A DNA stretch of 64,000 nucleotides from Sphingobacterium sp. ML3W. Its GTDB lineage: Bacteria; Bacteroidota; Bacteroidia; Sphingobacteriales; Sphingobacteriaceae. Shown in pieces: positions 54,457 to 63,695 of the stretch (position 1 is its first letter; each line of letters opens with the position of its first letter). Below the pieces are notes generated by a model. It was not told where the DNA came from and ran no database searches. It saw only the letters and a program-made list of their open reading frames with translations. The translations under genes were made by a program, and so were the position numbers. The stretch is from contig NZ_CP107036.1 in the NCBI RefSeq assembly GCF_029542085.1, positions 1,550,001-1,614,000 of the forward strand. Reading direction: 5' to 3'.

Positions 54457-55500
54457 TTATTTTTCCGCAATTTCTTTTAAAAAGGTTAGGAAGTTGTCTG
54501 CATATAATTCAAATTCCCACTCACCACTCCCGTGTATACTTGTATAAATTGGTGCATCATTTTCTGTTATTTCATTAATGTCTATGCAATACGGGTCAGC
54601 TCCTGCATCTGCAATTACAACAAAATTATTTGGCCAATCCTCAATTGACTTGTTAGTTACCGAATTAAATGAATAGCCTTCCTGTCTATTTATCAGGTCA
54701 GAAGCTCCATACAAATGTAAACCTTGAAAGTATTTTTCGTTGTCAATAAATACGTTTAAAGGCGAGAAGTGTTTAAGGAACAACAAATAATTTTCCGGTA
54801 ATTTCCATTTTTTCTCTATGTTTAAAATGTCGGTTTCGCCTGCAATAACGAGCCAGTTTGTCGGGTTTGATAAGTCTAGGTTTTTAGCTCTTTGTGCTTC
54901 GAGTTTTTTGTTAAGTTTTGAAGCAATTTTTTCAAGTTCTGTTTTTGTGTTTTCTAGCGAAATATGCGTTTTCGGTTTAGGATAGCCACCACCGTCTTGA
55001 AAGCCGTTTTTCTGCCAGATTTCTATTTCTTCTATTCTTAAATCTGCTACTTTCCAATGTCCTGGATCTTTAGGTAGTTCTCGGTCAAAAGGTTGTTTAC
55101 TAAATAATGAGATACTTTTAATTGCTTTTGCACGGATTGAAGTATTAAAACTTTCGTTTTTTAGAATTTCGATTAGCGCCGGAAGTGATTTTTTGCCGCT
55201 GGTTTTTAATAGTCCGTCAATGCCCCAATACGTTAATTCAGACTGAGTGATGCACCATTCGAAAAAGTCAGCGTAGTTAGCTTCATCTTCGTTTACAAGT
55301 TCTATAATATCAGTCAGTAGAAAATTTCGCCAATGCAAAATTTGTCCATTCCTTGCGTAATCTGTTAAGATATTCAAAACATATTCTCTGTCAGTTGATG
55401 AATATTTTTTCAATAATTTTTCTGCCAGTTTGGAAAATTTACCCCCATCTGTTTCATCAACTATTTGTTGTCTTAATTTTTGTAAGTTTTTGTCTGTCAT
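54457..55500 (-). CDS. HEAT-like plus SMI1/KNR4 (SUKH) protein
   Basis: 347 aa. Residues about 1-140 form helical pairs like HEAT repeats (GLLKTSGKKSLPALIEILKN, ESFNTSIRAKAIKSISLFSK). The C-terminal part is a SUKH domain: DILNIEKKWKLPENYLLFLK, LHLYGASDLI, and FVVIADAGADPYCIDINEIT with the family's G/D-rich turn. An immunity-type protein; the helical front may adapt it to a partner. First gene of a two-gene unit. Confidence 0.82.
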   Translation of the reverse strand: MTDKNLQKLRQQIVDETDGGKFSKLAEKLLKKYSSTDREYVLNILTDYARNGQILHWRNFLLTDIIELVNEDEANYADFFEWCITQSELTYWGIDGLLKTSGKKSLPALIEILKNESFNTSIRAKAIKSISLFSKQPFDRELPKDPGHWKVADLRIEEIEIWQKNGFQDGGGYPKPKTHISLENTKTELEKIASKLNKKLEAQRAKNLDLSNPTNWLVIAGETDILNIEKKWKLPENYLLFLKHFSPLNVFIDNEKYFQGLHLYGASDLINRQEGYSFNSVTNKSIEDWPNNFVVIADAGADPYCIDINEITENDAPIYTSIHGSGEWEFELYADNFLTFLKEIAEK

Positions 55501-55779
55501 AAAATTACTATCAAACTTTGGGAGATTTTTTATAAGTTGTAAATTATATCTGTCTCGTCGTCTTTAAAGATAATTTGTATAGGATTTTTTGAATTTGATT
55601 TCTAGGCAGCTAATTCATTTGCTTTATCCAGAAATTCGCTCTCTATGAATATTATAAAGGTCAAATTTAGGATTTTTCCAAAATTTCTCTAATCCAAGTG
55701 TGGAGATAACATAATATTTATGCACGCTATTTAGTTTGGGAAAATTGGGGAGTGTATCCTCCCCGCTTCAATACGCACT

Positions 55780-56150
55780 TTATTTAACTTCTAAAGAGCC
55801 GCCACAATCACAAGGTGGACAGGTGTCGACTGGAATTAAACACCGGCATTTGCCCTACAGGCCCTGAAAAAATCTCCACAACTGCCATTTGTATAGGTCT
55901 CTGAAACAATTGTGCCTACCACACTAAGATCATCATAACTTAATAAGGTCAATACAAAGCGACAGCGTGTAAGTCCGTTCTTCATTTCAGTTGCCTCTTC
56001 GGTAACCTTCGCAATAGTGTTTGTTTTGGGAAGGCGATAAGTACTTGTTTTTACCGTAGCATTTTTGTGGGACGCATTTTCCGTTGTCTTAGCCGAGGCA
56101 GCGGATGATAGTATCACAAGGGCTACCAGACTCATCATTATTTTTTTCAT
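55780..56150 (-). CDS. Small secreted peptide with out-of-frame Cys-rich tail
   Basis: The annotated frame (55836-56150, 104 aa) has a signal peptide (MKKIMMSLVALVILSSAASA) and ends ACRANAGV. One base less or more in the G-run at about 55854-55856 would instead read ACRGKCRCLIPVDTC, PPCDCGGSLEVK and stop at 55780. The alternative tail is rich in Cys and ends like other exported Bacteroidota peptides, so it is probably the original C-terminus. Either the gene carries a frameshift mutation, or the sequence has a homopolymer error. Function unknown. Confidence 0.6.
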
Positions 56151-56233
56151 TGTTTTGTTATTTATTTGTGTTAAACCATCGCATGATTTTGAAGCATGCC
56201 TTTATTCTACGACAGTAAAAGTAAAAACAACAA

Positions 56234-56258
56234 TAATTAATCATATAATGATTAATTA
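56234..56258. promoter_or_regulatory. Palindrome between secreted peptide and DUF5694 genes
   Basis: Perfect 10-bp arms taattaatca / tgattaatta around tataa, 84 bp upstream of the secreted peptide start and about 210 bp before the DUF5694 gene. It could be an operator; no linked regulator is known. The rest of 56151-56465 shows no gene. Confidence 0.35.
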
Positions 56259-56465
56259 TCCGTGGTTGATCATTTGGTATTCGTAGCAGGTAGGTGATTA
56301 TTCGTTATGTCAATGGCGATTACTAAACAACATTGCTGGGCATCTCCTTAAAAAAACGCCTTTGCGATCCAGGTATATCACTGGGTTTACTATGTAGATT
56401 AAAGGCTTTGTGTTATCAATTCTTATTTATTAAATTCGTGAATTATTTAATTTATAACACTAATT

Positions 56466-57314
56466 ATGCGAAATTCTAATTTCACTAAAATTTTCACAAT
56501 CATTTTCTTGGTCCTTTTTCAATTTTTTTCTGTCTCCGCTCAGCAGAAAATAAAAGTTATTTTATTGGGAACCTATCATTTCAATAATCCCGGAAACGAT
56601 ATCATTAAAACACAGGATAGAAATATATTATCTAAAGAAAATCAGCAGGATTTGGATAATATAGTGGAAAAAATTTATTCATCTGATTATAAACCTGACC
56701 AGATATTTGTTGAAAGCAATTTTAATGAAAAGAAACAATTGGATGCAAATTACCAGACATATTTAAAGAATCAATATCACGAGTTCACCGATACAATAAA
56801 AAACAAAAGGATGAAAAGATTTTTTAAGGAAGGTGAAACGGCCCAACTGGGATTTCGATTGGCAAAAAAATTGAAACATCAGGAATTATATCCCATTGAT
56901 AGCCTGATAGAAATGAGATTCGATATTTTGATGAAAGAGATTAATTCCAATCCTACCCTAAAAAAAGAATTTGATGAACTAAAATTATCATTATCGGATA
57001 ACTGTTTGGAAGGAAAGAATTTGACTCAAATTTTTTTATGCATGAATGAAAAATCGAAATTGGACAACAATATTGGCTTTTATTTTTCATTCGCAAACAA
57101 AATTATGATCGGGCAGGATTATTTTGGTGCTAGACTCGTTACCGACTGGTATAAAAGAAATTTAATCATGTACGCCAATATTCAAAATCAAATAAAACCT
57201 GGCACCAAAACCATCTTTATTTTGGTTGGGACCGGGCATGCTGCAATGTTTAGAACATTTTTTGAGGTTGATAAAAGCTTTGAATTGGTAGATCTAACAA
57301 AAGTCCTCAATTGA
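56466..57314 (+). CDS. Exported DUF5694-family protein
   Basis: 282 aa with a signal peptide ending in SVSAQ. The start KVILLGTYHFNNPGNDI and end FILVGTGHAAMFRTFFE (G-x-x-H and G-x-G-H-A-A) match DUF5694, a group distantly similar to TraB/GumN-type putative proteases. The two His motifs could bind metal. Alone in its orientation. Confidence 0.85.
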   Translation: MRNSNFTKIFTIIFLVLFQFFSVSAQQKIKVILLGTYHFNNPGNDIIKTQDRNILSKENQQDLDNIVEKIYSSDYKPDQIFVESNFNEKKQLDANYQTYLKNQYHEFTDTIKNKRMKRFFKEGETAQLGFRLAKKLKHQELYPIDSLIEMRFDILMKEINSNPTLKKEFDELKLSLSDNCLEGKNLTQIFLCMNEKSKLDNNIGFYFSFANKIMIGQDYFGARLVTDWYKRNLIMYANIQNQIKPGTKTIFILVGTGHAAMFRTFFEVDKSFELVDLTKVLN

Positions 57315-57350
57315 AATTAGGAAATCAGTGTTTACAATTTTAAACTTCTT

Positions 57351-57388
57351 CCATGGTGAAATCATCTATAGTTTTAACTTCACCATGG
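57351..57388. terminator. Hairpin downstream of the DUF5694 gene
   Basis: Perfect 10-bp arms ccatggtgaa / ttcaccatgg with an 18-nt loop, 37 bp after the stop codon. No T-run; terminator role uncertain. Confidence 0.4.
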
Positions 57389-57436
57389 AGTTACGTGCCT
57401 TTCTACTCTTAAGATTGAGTAGTAACCCGGGAAATA

Positions 57437-57705
57437 TTAAAGCTCTGTAATGCCTGGTAAAATAATATCACAGCCCAGTTTATTCAATTCCACACAAGCT
57501 TCATAGACGTATTCCAGCGCAAGTCCATCAAAATAGCCGTTTTTGATGCCTTGTTCTCCGTAAATAGTTTCCATCAGTTGTTCTTGCTGCATTGGAAATA
57601 ATAGGTCGTAATCCTTAAAATAACTGTTCAACAGTTGATTAGCCTTAACATAGTCAGTCCGCCAGTCAAGATAAATAAACTTGCCTACTTTAGTCGATTT
57701 GCCTT
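57437..57705 (-). pseudogene. Aspartate/glutamate racemase-like fragment
   Basis: Open pieces read GKFIYLDWRTDYVKANQLLN, SYFKDYDLLFPMQQEQLM, FDGLALEYVYEACVEL, then GCDIILPGITEL and a stop. The last matches the C-terminal catalytic-Cys region of the family (G-C/A-D-x-I-I-L-x-C-T-E-L), with the Cys replaced by Gly-Ile. The N-terminal half and the end are missing. Non-functional. Confidence 0.65.
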
Positions 57706-58112
57706 ACGTCGTTTTTTTCATTTTTAGAATAGGTTTTGTTGAGCATATAATCTTTCCCTACTTTCCTTTAAAAACTTTTACTTCGGCAGTCTTTGGCTGA
57801 TACGCAAAATCACCTTGCCATTTCATAAAAAATAGATTCATCCACCGATTTCACCATTCTTTGTTCTCATATATGGCATAATTGTAATCCTCTCCAAAAG
57901 ACATTATGAAGAAAGGCGCATCTACCTTAGCACGATCCCATGTAACGAATTGCCGCGCGTTAAAAATGTTTGTAAGGGCCGTCCATGGTAAAAAGTCCCA
58001 AACATCTTTGAGATGGACTTGATCATATCCATAAATGCAAGTTCTAGTACTACCGCAAATGATAAAAATCCTATTATCCATTTGTTCGTGAGATATTCAG
58101 TCCGCCAATTTT
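57706..58112 (-). pseudogene. Debris of small gene(s), not identified
   Basis: Overlapping frames at 57851-58116 (TEYLTNKWIIGFLSFAVVLE, a membrane-like helix; then LPWTALTNIFNARQFVTWDR in another frame, ending YENKEW) and a piece near 57765-57840 (MKWQGDFAYQPKTAEVKVFK). Probably one or two frameshifted small genes. Family not recognised. Confidence 0.35.
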
Positions 58113-59030
58113 TCAATTAAAGGATTTACGAAATTCCATAGGGGAAATATTGGTTTTGGCCTTAAATAGTTTGTTGAATGATTGAGAGTGTTCAAAGCCT
58201 AGCTCGTAAGCGATCACACTTATGGTAAGTTCCGTTGTAGAAAGCCTCTCTTTGGCTTTTTCGATTACCTTCTCGTGGATGATCTGTTGCGTGGTTTGCC
58301 CTGTCAGCGATTTGAGCAAACCCCGCATATATTGGGTTGACATATTTAGCTTTTCTGACAGCAGCTGTACCGTCGGCAACCCATTCCGTAGGATATATTC
58401 TCCTTCAAAATATTCATTAAGAAAGATCTCCAGCGTTTCCAAAAACTGATGACTAGCTTTCTTGCGTGTTATAAACTGGCGTTGATAAAATCGTTGCGAA
58501 TAATTTAGCAGTGTCTCCAATTGCGAGACAATAATGTCCTGGCTGAACTGATCTATATTGTTCTGATATTCCTGCTTGATGTTTTCGATAATCTGCTGCA
58601 TTTTCAGTTCCTCGTCCTCAGATAGAAACAGGGCTTCATTCACCGAATAATCAAAGAACTCATATTTTTTAATCGATTTGGACAGCGGGGTATTCCAGAG
58701 AAAATCCGGATGGATCATCAGCATCCATCCGGAGGGATTTTTGCCCTGTTCTTCACGTATTACACTTAAAACCTGGTGCGGTGCCATACAAAACATCACA
58801 CCTTCATCAAAATCATAATCCTTCTGCCCGTACCCGTACTTGTGGTCCATATCACGTTTTACCGAAATCATATAAAAATCGAACAGCAGGCTCTGTTTTC
58901 CGACCTTGGTATGCTCGGTCATATCTTCAAAATTGATCACGCTGATCAGCGGATGCTTTGGCGTCGGCAATCCTCGTAGCTTATGGAACTCGGAAATAGT
59001 CTTTAATCTTAACGGTTTGCTATAGGACAT
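58113..59030 (-). CDS. AraC-family transcriptional regulator
   Basis: 305 aa, full-length: sensor domain with YGQKDYDFDEGVMFCMAPHQ, and a double HTH (EKLNMSTQYMRGLLKSLTGQ; ELGFEHSQSFNKLFKAKTNI). It is very close in its C-terminus to the 10.9-kb regulator. It follows an epimerase gene on the same strand after 38 bp and probably controls it. Confidence 0.92.
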   Translation of the reverse strand: MSYSKPLRLKTISEFHKLRGLPTPKHPLISVINFEDMTEHTKVGKQSLLFDFYMISVKRDMDHKYGYGQKDYDFDEGVMFCMAPHQVLSVIREEQGKNPSGWMLMIHPDFLWNTPLSKSIKKYEFFDYSVNEALFLSEDEELKMQQIIENIKQEYQNNIDQFSQDIIVSQLETLLNYSQRFYQRQFITRKKASHQFLETLEIFLNEYFEGEYILRNGLPTVQLLSEKLNMSTQYMRGLLKSLTGQTTQQIIHEKVIEKAKERLSTTELTISVIAYELGFEHSQSFNKLFKAKTNISPMEFRKSFN

Positions 59031-59068
59031 GATGTTACGGATTAAACGTATAAATACAAAAATACAAA

Positions 59069-59971
59069 TTATTGATGCTCAGAAAAATAATACGGACCTT
59101 TTAAATCTTCCAGTAAAGTTGGATGAATCGGGTTCCAGTCCAAAGCTTTCTTTGTCTGCGCACCAGAGCTTTGATTATCCAGCTTTGCAAAATGTGTAAA
59201 CCAGGAAAAGTGCTGTTCGGCGTCCTGAGAGGTTAAGGAAGCTAAAGGTATATTGAGACGTTCGGCAATCTCAGCAGCCACCTTTTTGAGCTGAATCCCC
59301 TCTTCGGCTACAGCATGATATCTGGTTCCTTTTTCAAATGGTTTTTCCAAAGCCAAACGGTAAAGCCTTGCAGCATCCAAACGGTGAACAGCTGGCCAGT
59401 GGTTATTTCCATCATTGATGATGGCTGAAATACCTTTTTCCCTTGCTATTTTTATGAACAATGGAACAAAACCTATTTTATCGCCATCACCGTGCACGGA
59501 AGGTGATAATCTGATAACGGCAACATTGATGCCTCTGGCAACCTGTTCGTCTGCTGCATTTTCGGTAGCAATCCTTGGATGCGGGTGATTAACACGGCAA
59601 TCTTTCTCGGTAGTAATTCCATCTTTTGAAAACAGCGCAGTGCCAGAAGTGATCAGAAAGGGTTTTTCAGTTCCGCTCAGCGCATCACCGATAACTCCGA
59701 TCACCTCACCATCTAAAATGCACATTTCCTGAAAACGCCCAAAATCGTGTACAAATCCCAGATGGATAACAGCGTCAGAAAGTCTGGCTCCTGACTTTAA
59801 GCTTTCAAAATCTGTCAGATCGCCGCGGTGGGCCTCTGCTCCTGCCTCAATTAATTTCTTTACTGATTCTTCCGATCTTGCCAGTCCCAAAACCTGATAA
59901 CCGGCACTCAATAATTCCTGTACTACAGCTGTTCCGACGAAACCTGTAGCGCCTGTAACAAATACTTTCAT
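59069..59971 (-). CDS. NAD(P)-dependent epimerase/dehydratase (extended SDR)
   Basis: 300 aa: Rossmann motif VTGATGFVGTAVVQELLSAG, VIHLGFVHDFGRF, then LITSGTALFS, and VAVIRLSPSVHGDGD with HRLDAARLYRLALEKP. A typical extended SDR, although the Tyr-x-x-x-Lys is not clearly kept (NAADEQVA), as in atypical members. Substrate unknown. First gene of a pair with the AraC regulator. Confidence 0.87.
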   Translation of the reverse strand: MKVFVTGATGFVGTAVVQELLSAGYQVLGLARSEESVKKLIEAGAEAHRGDLTDFESLKSGARLSDAVIHLGFVHDFGRFQEMCILDGEVIGVIGDALSGTEKPFLITSGTALFSKDGITTEKDCRVNHPHPRIATENAADEQVARGINVAVIRLSPSVHGDGDKIGFVPLFIKIAREKGISAIINDGNNHWPAVHRLDAARLYRLALEKPFEKGTRYHAVAEEGIQLKKVAAEIAERLNIPLASLTSQDAEQHFSWFTHFAKLDNQSSGAQTKKALDWNPIHPTLLEDLKGPYYFSEHQ

Positions 59972-60195
59972 GTTGAATTTTATTTATAAAGCAAAGTTCA
60001 GGCTTGAGGGTCTAAAAAATGTAGCCAAAAGTGACTTTATTGTAGCCAGATCTATCATAACACATAAGACTGGCAGTTCATCAACAAAACTACCAGGTAG
60101 TTCATCAATCTCTGTGTCGGCATCAGCGGTATGCGGCGGAAATCAAACTCAGAATAGCGATATGCATCAATTAATGAAGACGGCTAGAGGTAATA

Positions 60196-60257
60196 TTTTC
60201 AGGTCTTTATAAAATTATATATATTAGGCTTGAAATAGAGACTATCCATACTTAAAT
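60196..60257 (+). repeat. Diverged copy of the 52.8-kb leader repeat
   Basis: Sequence ttttcaggtctttataaaat, then gcttgaaatagagactatcc, parallels ttttcagatctctccgaaat and gatttgaaataaaggctatt at 52.8 kb. It lies about 55 bp before the SMP-30 gene. The remaining part of 59972-60310 holds no gene I can support. Confidence 0.55.
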
Positions 60258-60310
60258 ACCATTCCTTGAATTTTTTTGGAAAAACAATAATTTAGTTAAT
60301 TACTTTTACT

Positions 60311-61219
60311 ATGCTACATTTAATTAATTCCAGTAAGTACTATCCGGCATTCTTGCTAATATTACTCTTCTCATTAAGGGGCTTAGATGTAAGGGCGCAA
60401 TTGTTTAATCAGGACAGCCTGAAATTGATATCTCGGCAGTTTGCCTTTACAGAAGGACCGGCAGTGGACAAGGATGGGAATATCTATTTTACTGACCAGC
60501 CCAATAACAAAATCTGGAAATACAACACGGAAGGTCATCTTTCTCTTTTTAAAGATTCAGCCGGCCGTGCAAATGGACTGTACTTTAACAATCGCGGTCA
60601 GCTACTTGCCTGCGCAGACGAAAAAAACGAAATTTGGTCGATAAGCAATGATGGCAAAGTTACGGTCCTGCTGTCAGATGTAGATGGCAGGAAACTGAAT
60701 GGTCCAAATGATCTTTGGGCAGATAAGAAAGGAGGTATCTATTTTACAGATCCCTATTATCAGCGTGACTACTGGACTAGAAAAAAACCAGAGATAGAAG
60801 GGCAGAAAGTTTATTACCTCCCTCCGGGAAAAGGTAAAAAGCCAATTGTAGTGGCTGATGATGTAGCTAAGCCTAATGGCATTGTAGGATCGCCTGATGG
60901 AAAATACCTATATATAGCGGATAGGGTGCGAAATAAAACTTACAGTTATACCATTGAATCTAGCGGTAAGCTTAGCGGGCAGAAGGCGGTCATCGACCAA
61001 GGTTCAGATGGGATGACATTAGACAATCAGGGAAATATTTACCTTACGGGGAAAGGTGTTTCTATCTATAGTCCGATAGGCGTACTGATAGGACATATTG
61101 AGGTAAAAGAACCATGGACATCGAATGTTTGTTTTGGTGGCAAAGATCGAACTGATCTATTTATCACAGCTTCAACAGCGATTTATTGCCTCCCCATGCG
61201 TACAAAAGGAGTTGATTAA
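60311..61219 (+). CDS. Exported SMP-30/gluconolactonase-like protein
   Basis: 302 aa with a signal peptide ending near VRAQ. A six-bladed propeller of the SMP-30/gluconolaconase/LRE group: metal-site Glu in FAFTEGPAVDKDGNIYFTDQ, Asn in GRANGLYF and LNGPNDLWAD, Asp in SDGMTLDNQGNIYLTG. Hydrolyses lactones or similar esters in the periplasm; substrate unknown. Its leader is one of three related repeats. Confidence 0.9.
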   Translation: MLHLINSSKYYPAFLLILLFSLRGLDVRAQLFNQDSLKLISRQFAFTEGPAVDKDGNIYFTDQPNNKIWKYNTEGHLSLFKDSAGRANGLYFNNRGQLLACADEKNEIWSISNDGKVTVLLSDVDGRKLNGPNDLWADKKGGIYFTDPYYQRDYWTRKKPEIEGQKVYYLPPGKGKKPIVVADDVAKPNGIVGSPDGKYLYIADRVRNKTYSYTIESSGKLSGQKAVIDQGSDGMTLDNQGNIYLTGKGVSIYSPIGVLIGHIEVKEPWTSNVCFGGKDRTDLFITASTAIYCLPMRTKGVD

Positions 61220-61449
61220 ATTGTCTGTCTTCAGCAGTTGGCGTAAACGGCAATTTAGTAAGCTCTTCTGACTATATGAACAGTTTCGCATTTGACTACA
61301 TCAAAAGAGAGACGATTTTAACATAGTTCTACCCCTTGCAGAAAAATAAATAATCGTAGGATGAGTAAGCTGTGTATTATCATGATATTCCATTAGAACA
61401 TCATCATTTGCTAGGACTTTCTCCAAGGGAGGCAAGATCTAGCTCTTCT

Positions 61450-61566
61450 CCAATTTTCAGATCTCTATAAAATTACATATATGAGATTTGAAACAAAGGC
61501 TATTCATACTTAACCGATATCTTATGGACAACATATTTGACGATGAAAAGTTATACACTTACCAAG
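61450..61566 (+). repeat. Duplicated leader and gene start from 52.8 kb
   Basis: 117 bp matching 52759-52875, including an ATG at 61524 (MDNIFDDEKLYTYQD) that repeats the first 14 codons of the DUF2711-like gene with few changes. The similarity stops exactly where a hairpin (61567) begins, so the gene is not continued. Confidence 0.8.
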
Positions 61567-61595
61567 ATGCTGGAAGTTTTTCAGGCTTCCAGCAT
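61567..61595 (-). terminator. Hairpin after the SDR gene, at the repeat junction
   Basis: Perfect 10-bp arms atgctggaag / cttccagcat with a 9-nt loop (tttttcagg), 27 bp after the leftward SDR stop. A likely end of that transcript. Confidence 0.55.
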
Positions 61596-61621
61596 TCATA
61601 TTCCAAAAAATAAAGCCCGAA

Positions 61622-62368
61622 TTATAAAACCATGCCGCCGTCGATAAGGATTTCCGTTCCGGTCATGAAGCTTGCCACATTGTTATCTGACAGGTAAATA
61701 ACAGCTTTGGCAACATCTTCCGCAGTTCCCATTTTTTGTAAAGGGATTTCGCTGATTAACCATTCATCAAGACCTTCTAATGTTTTTTCATCCAATCCCG
61801 CTTTGGTCATAATTTCCGTTTTTGTAGGCCCCGGACTTACTAAATTTACTCTGATTTTCCTTGGTGCCAATTCTGCAGCAGCGGTTTTTGCAATGGAATT
61901 CAACGCTGCTTTGCTTGCCTGGTAAATCGAACTATTTGGTTTAGAAGTCGTCGCGACGTTGGAGGAAAGAAACACTACTGAAGCACCATCGTTCAACAGG
62001 GGGATAAATTTGCTTAAGGTAAAATAAGCTCCTCTGAAATTAATACCCATGACCTTGTCAAAATTTTCGTTACTCATAGTCTCAATCGAACCTAAGGTTC
62101 CGGTGATTCCTGCATTAATAAACAGGATGTCAACTTTTCCGAATTGCTTTTCAACTTCGGTTTTGAAATTATCAATGTCATCCAATTTTCCCTGATCCGC
62201 CACAAAAGAAATAGCTCCTAACTCTTCAGCAGCCTTTTCAATGGCTTCTTTTCGCCTGCCGGTGATAATTACTCTTGCTCCTTCGGCGATTAACTCTTTT
62301 GCGGTGGCATACCCTATTCCGCTGTTTCCACCTGTTACGATGGCTAATTTGTTATTCAACTTTTTCAT
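61622..62368 (-). CDS. SDR-family oxidoreductase
   Basis: 248-aa classical SDR: TGGNSGIGYATAKELIAEG, LFINAG (NAG), catalytic YQASK and C-terminal FMTGTEILIDGGMVL. It resembles FabG-like/glucose dehydrogenase-type enzymes of unknown substrate. Divergent from an HxlR gene across 100 bp, a common regulator-target layout for quinone or aldehyde stress genes. Confidence 0.9.
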   Translation of the reverse strand: MKKLNNKLAIVTGGNSGIGYATAKELIAEGARVIITGRRKEAIEKAAEELGAISFVADQGKLDDIDNFKTEVEKQFGKVDILFINAGITGTLGSIETMSNENFDKVMGINFRGAYFTLSKFIPLLNDGASVVFLSSNVATTSKPNSSIYQASKAALNSIAKTAAAELAPRKIRVNLVSPGPTKTEIMTKAGLDEKTLEGLDEWLISEIPLQKMGTAEDVAKAVIYLSDNNVASFMTGTEILIDGGMVL

Positions 62369-62469
62369 TTCTTTAATTTTTTTACAAAGTTATAAGGGAA
62401 TGATATACTTTTGTTACCAGTATCACAGCGTATATCAGTATCATCAATTATATCATTTAACTTTGCAAT

Positions 62470-62808
62470 ATGGAAAGAGATCAGACAGAAGAACTTAGAG
62501 CTTTGCAGGATACCCTTTATTTCATCGGAGGAAAATGGAGAATTCCTGTCATTAATTCGCTTTGCAATGGCAACCGACGTTTTCGCGAAATTGAAAGAAG
62601 TATCCCTGGCATTACCACTAGAATGCTTTCAAAAGAACTGAAAGACATGGAGTTAAACAAGTTGGTTAAACGTACTGTTTATCCCGAAATTCCTGTTTTA
62701 ATTGAATATGAACCCACTGAATATTGCAGGACTTTCGGGAATATTATTTCGGAAATGATAAACTGGGGTAGAGAACATCGAAGAATAATTGTGGAGGATA
62801 AGATTTAG
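62470..62808 (+). CDS. HxlR-family HTH regulator
   Basis: A 112-aa MarR-like winged-helix protein of the HxlR group: TLYFIGGKWRIPVINSLCNG (G-G-K-W-x-x-x-I), FREIERSIPGITTRMLSKEL (recognition helix) and VKRTVYPEIPVLIEYEPTEY (wing). No sensing Cys like that of HypR is evident apart from Cys near 27 and 80. The start lies 3 bp after a TAnnTTTG box (TAACTTTG), so mRNA is nearly leaderless. The gap to the SDR has a tandem agtatca (16-bp period) that may be its operator. Confidence 0.88.
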   Translation: MERDQTEELRALQDTLYFIGGKWRIPVINSLCNGNRRFREIERSIPGITTRMLSKELKDMELNKLVKRTVYPEIPVLIEYEPTEYCRTFGNIISEMINWGREHRRIIVEDKI

Positions 62809-62867
62809 TACGCAGACCATTAAAATTCGTCTATATCTAAACGGGAAGCCGTAAGTAATGTGATAAA

Positions 62868-62954
62868 ATGAGAATTTTCCATATTTTACTTTTGGGATGC
62901 GTAGTTTTGTTATCCTATGTTTTATCCATCAGTAGAATAACTGAAATTAAATAA
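62868..62954 (+). CDS. Small hydrophobic peptide (28 aa)
   Basis: ATG-initiated frame MRIFHILLLGCVVLLSYVLS, then a short polar tail. One membrane helix, with LLGC resembling a lipobox. It ends 8 bp before the MBL hydrolase gene and may be co-translated. May also be a chance frame or a truncated lipoprotein start. Confidence 0.3.
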   Translation: MRIFHILLLGCVVLLSYVLSISRITEIK

Positions 62955-62962
62955 TAACAAAA

Positions 62963-63685
62963 ATGAATATATATCCTTTAAAAGACGGTGATTTCAGTGT
63001 TGATAAGAACAAAAATTTCACTTATCTGGAGGATACAGATAACGGTAAAAACTTAAAAATGGCGGTGCAGCCTTTCCTTATTGAAACATCTGGTAATCTA
63101 GTATTGTTAGATGCAGGATTAGGCTGGATGGAAAACGGAATTCCAAAAATTCATAATAACATAATAAAAGCAGGTTTTCAACCAGAAGATGTAAAGCTAG
63201 TCATGCTTTCTCATTTGCACAAAGACCACATTAGCGGACTGGTGAATAGCGCAGAAAATGATTGGTCGCTTAATTTCCCAAATGCTGAGGTTTATATACA
63301 AAAGCGTGAATATGATTTTGCGCTTTCAAAAGATGGGAGTCCTTCCTTTGATCTGGATGTTTTGAAGTTCATGGTTGAGCATGCCAATATTGTCTGGATG
63401 GATTCTGATAAAGGAAGTATTACTTCAGAATGTGATTTCGAAGTTACCGGCGGACATACTCCTTATCATCAGGTTTTCTGGATTAAGGAAAACGGAGAGA
63501 CAGCTTTTTATGGTGCAGACAATCTTCCTCAAATGGGATATTTGAACTATCAAATAGCATTTAAAACTGATTATGATGGCAAAAAAGCGATGGAAGAACG
63601 AATCATTTGGAAGAAAAGAGCAAAAGAAGAACAATGGAAAATCCTTCTTTATCATGATATGAAAAATGAAATAATTACGCTCTAG
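62963..63685 (+). CDS. MBL-fold metallo-hydrolase
   Basis: 240 aa: LLDAGLGW, the zinc motif SHLHKDHISGL (H-x-H-x-D-H), a second His in VTGGHTPYHQVFWI, Asp in FYGADNLPQ and a final His in LLYHDMKN. Likely a hydrolase of esters, lactones or thioesters (AHL-lactonase-like length), substrate unknown. Downstream of the HxlR gene on the same strand. Confidence 0.9.
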   Translation: MNIYPLKDGDFSVDKNKNFTYLEDTDNGKNLKMAVQPFLIETSGNLVLLDAGLGWMENGIPKIHNNIIKAGFQPEDVKLVMLSHLHKDHISGLVNSAENDWSLNFPNAEVYIQKREYDFALSKDGSPSFDLDVLKFMVEHANIVWMDSDKGSITSECDFEVTGGHTPYHQVFWIKENGETAFYGADNLPQMGYLNYQIAFKTDYDGKKAMEERIIWKKRAKEEQWKILLYHDMKNEIITL

Positions 63686-63695
63686 TAATTAATAC

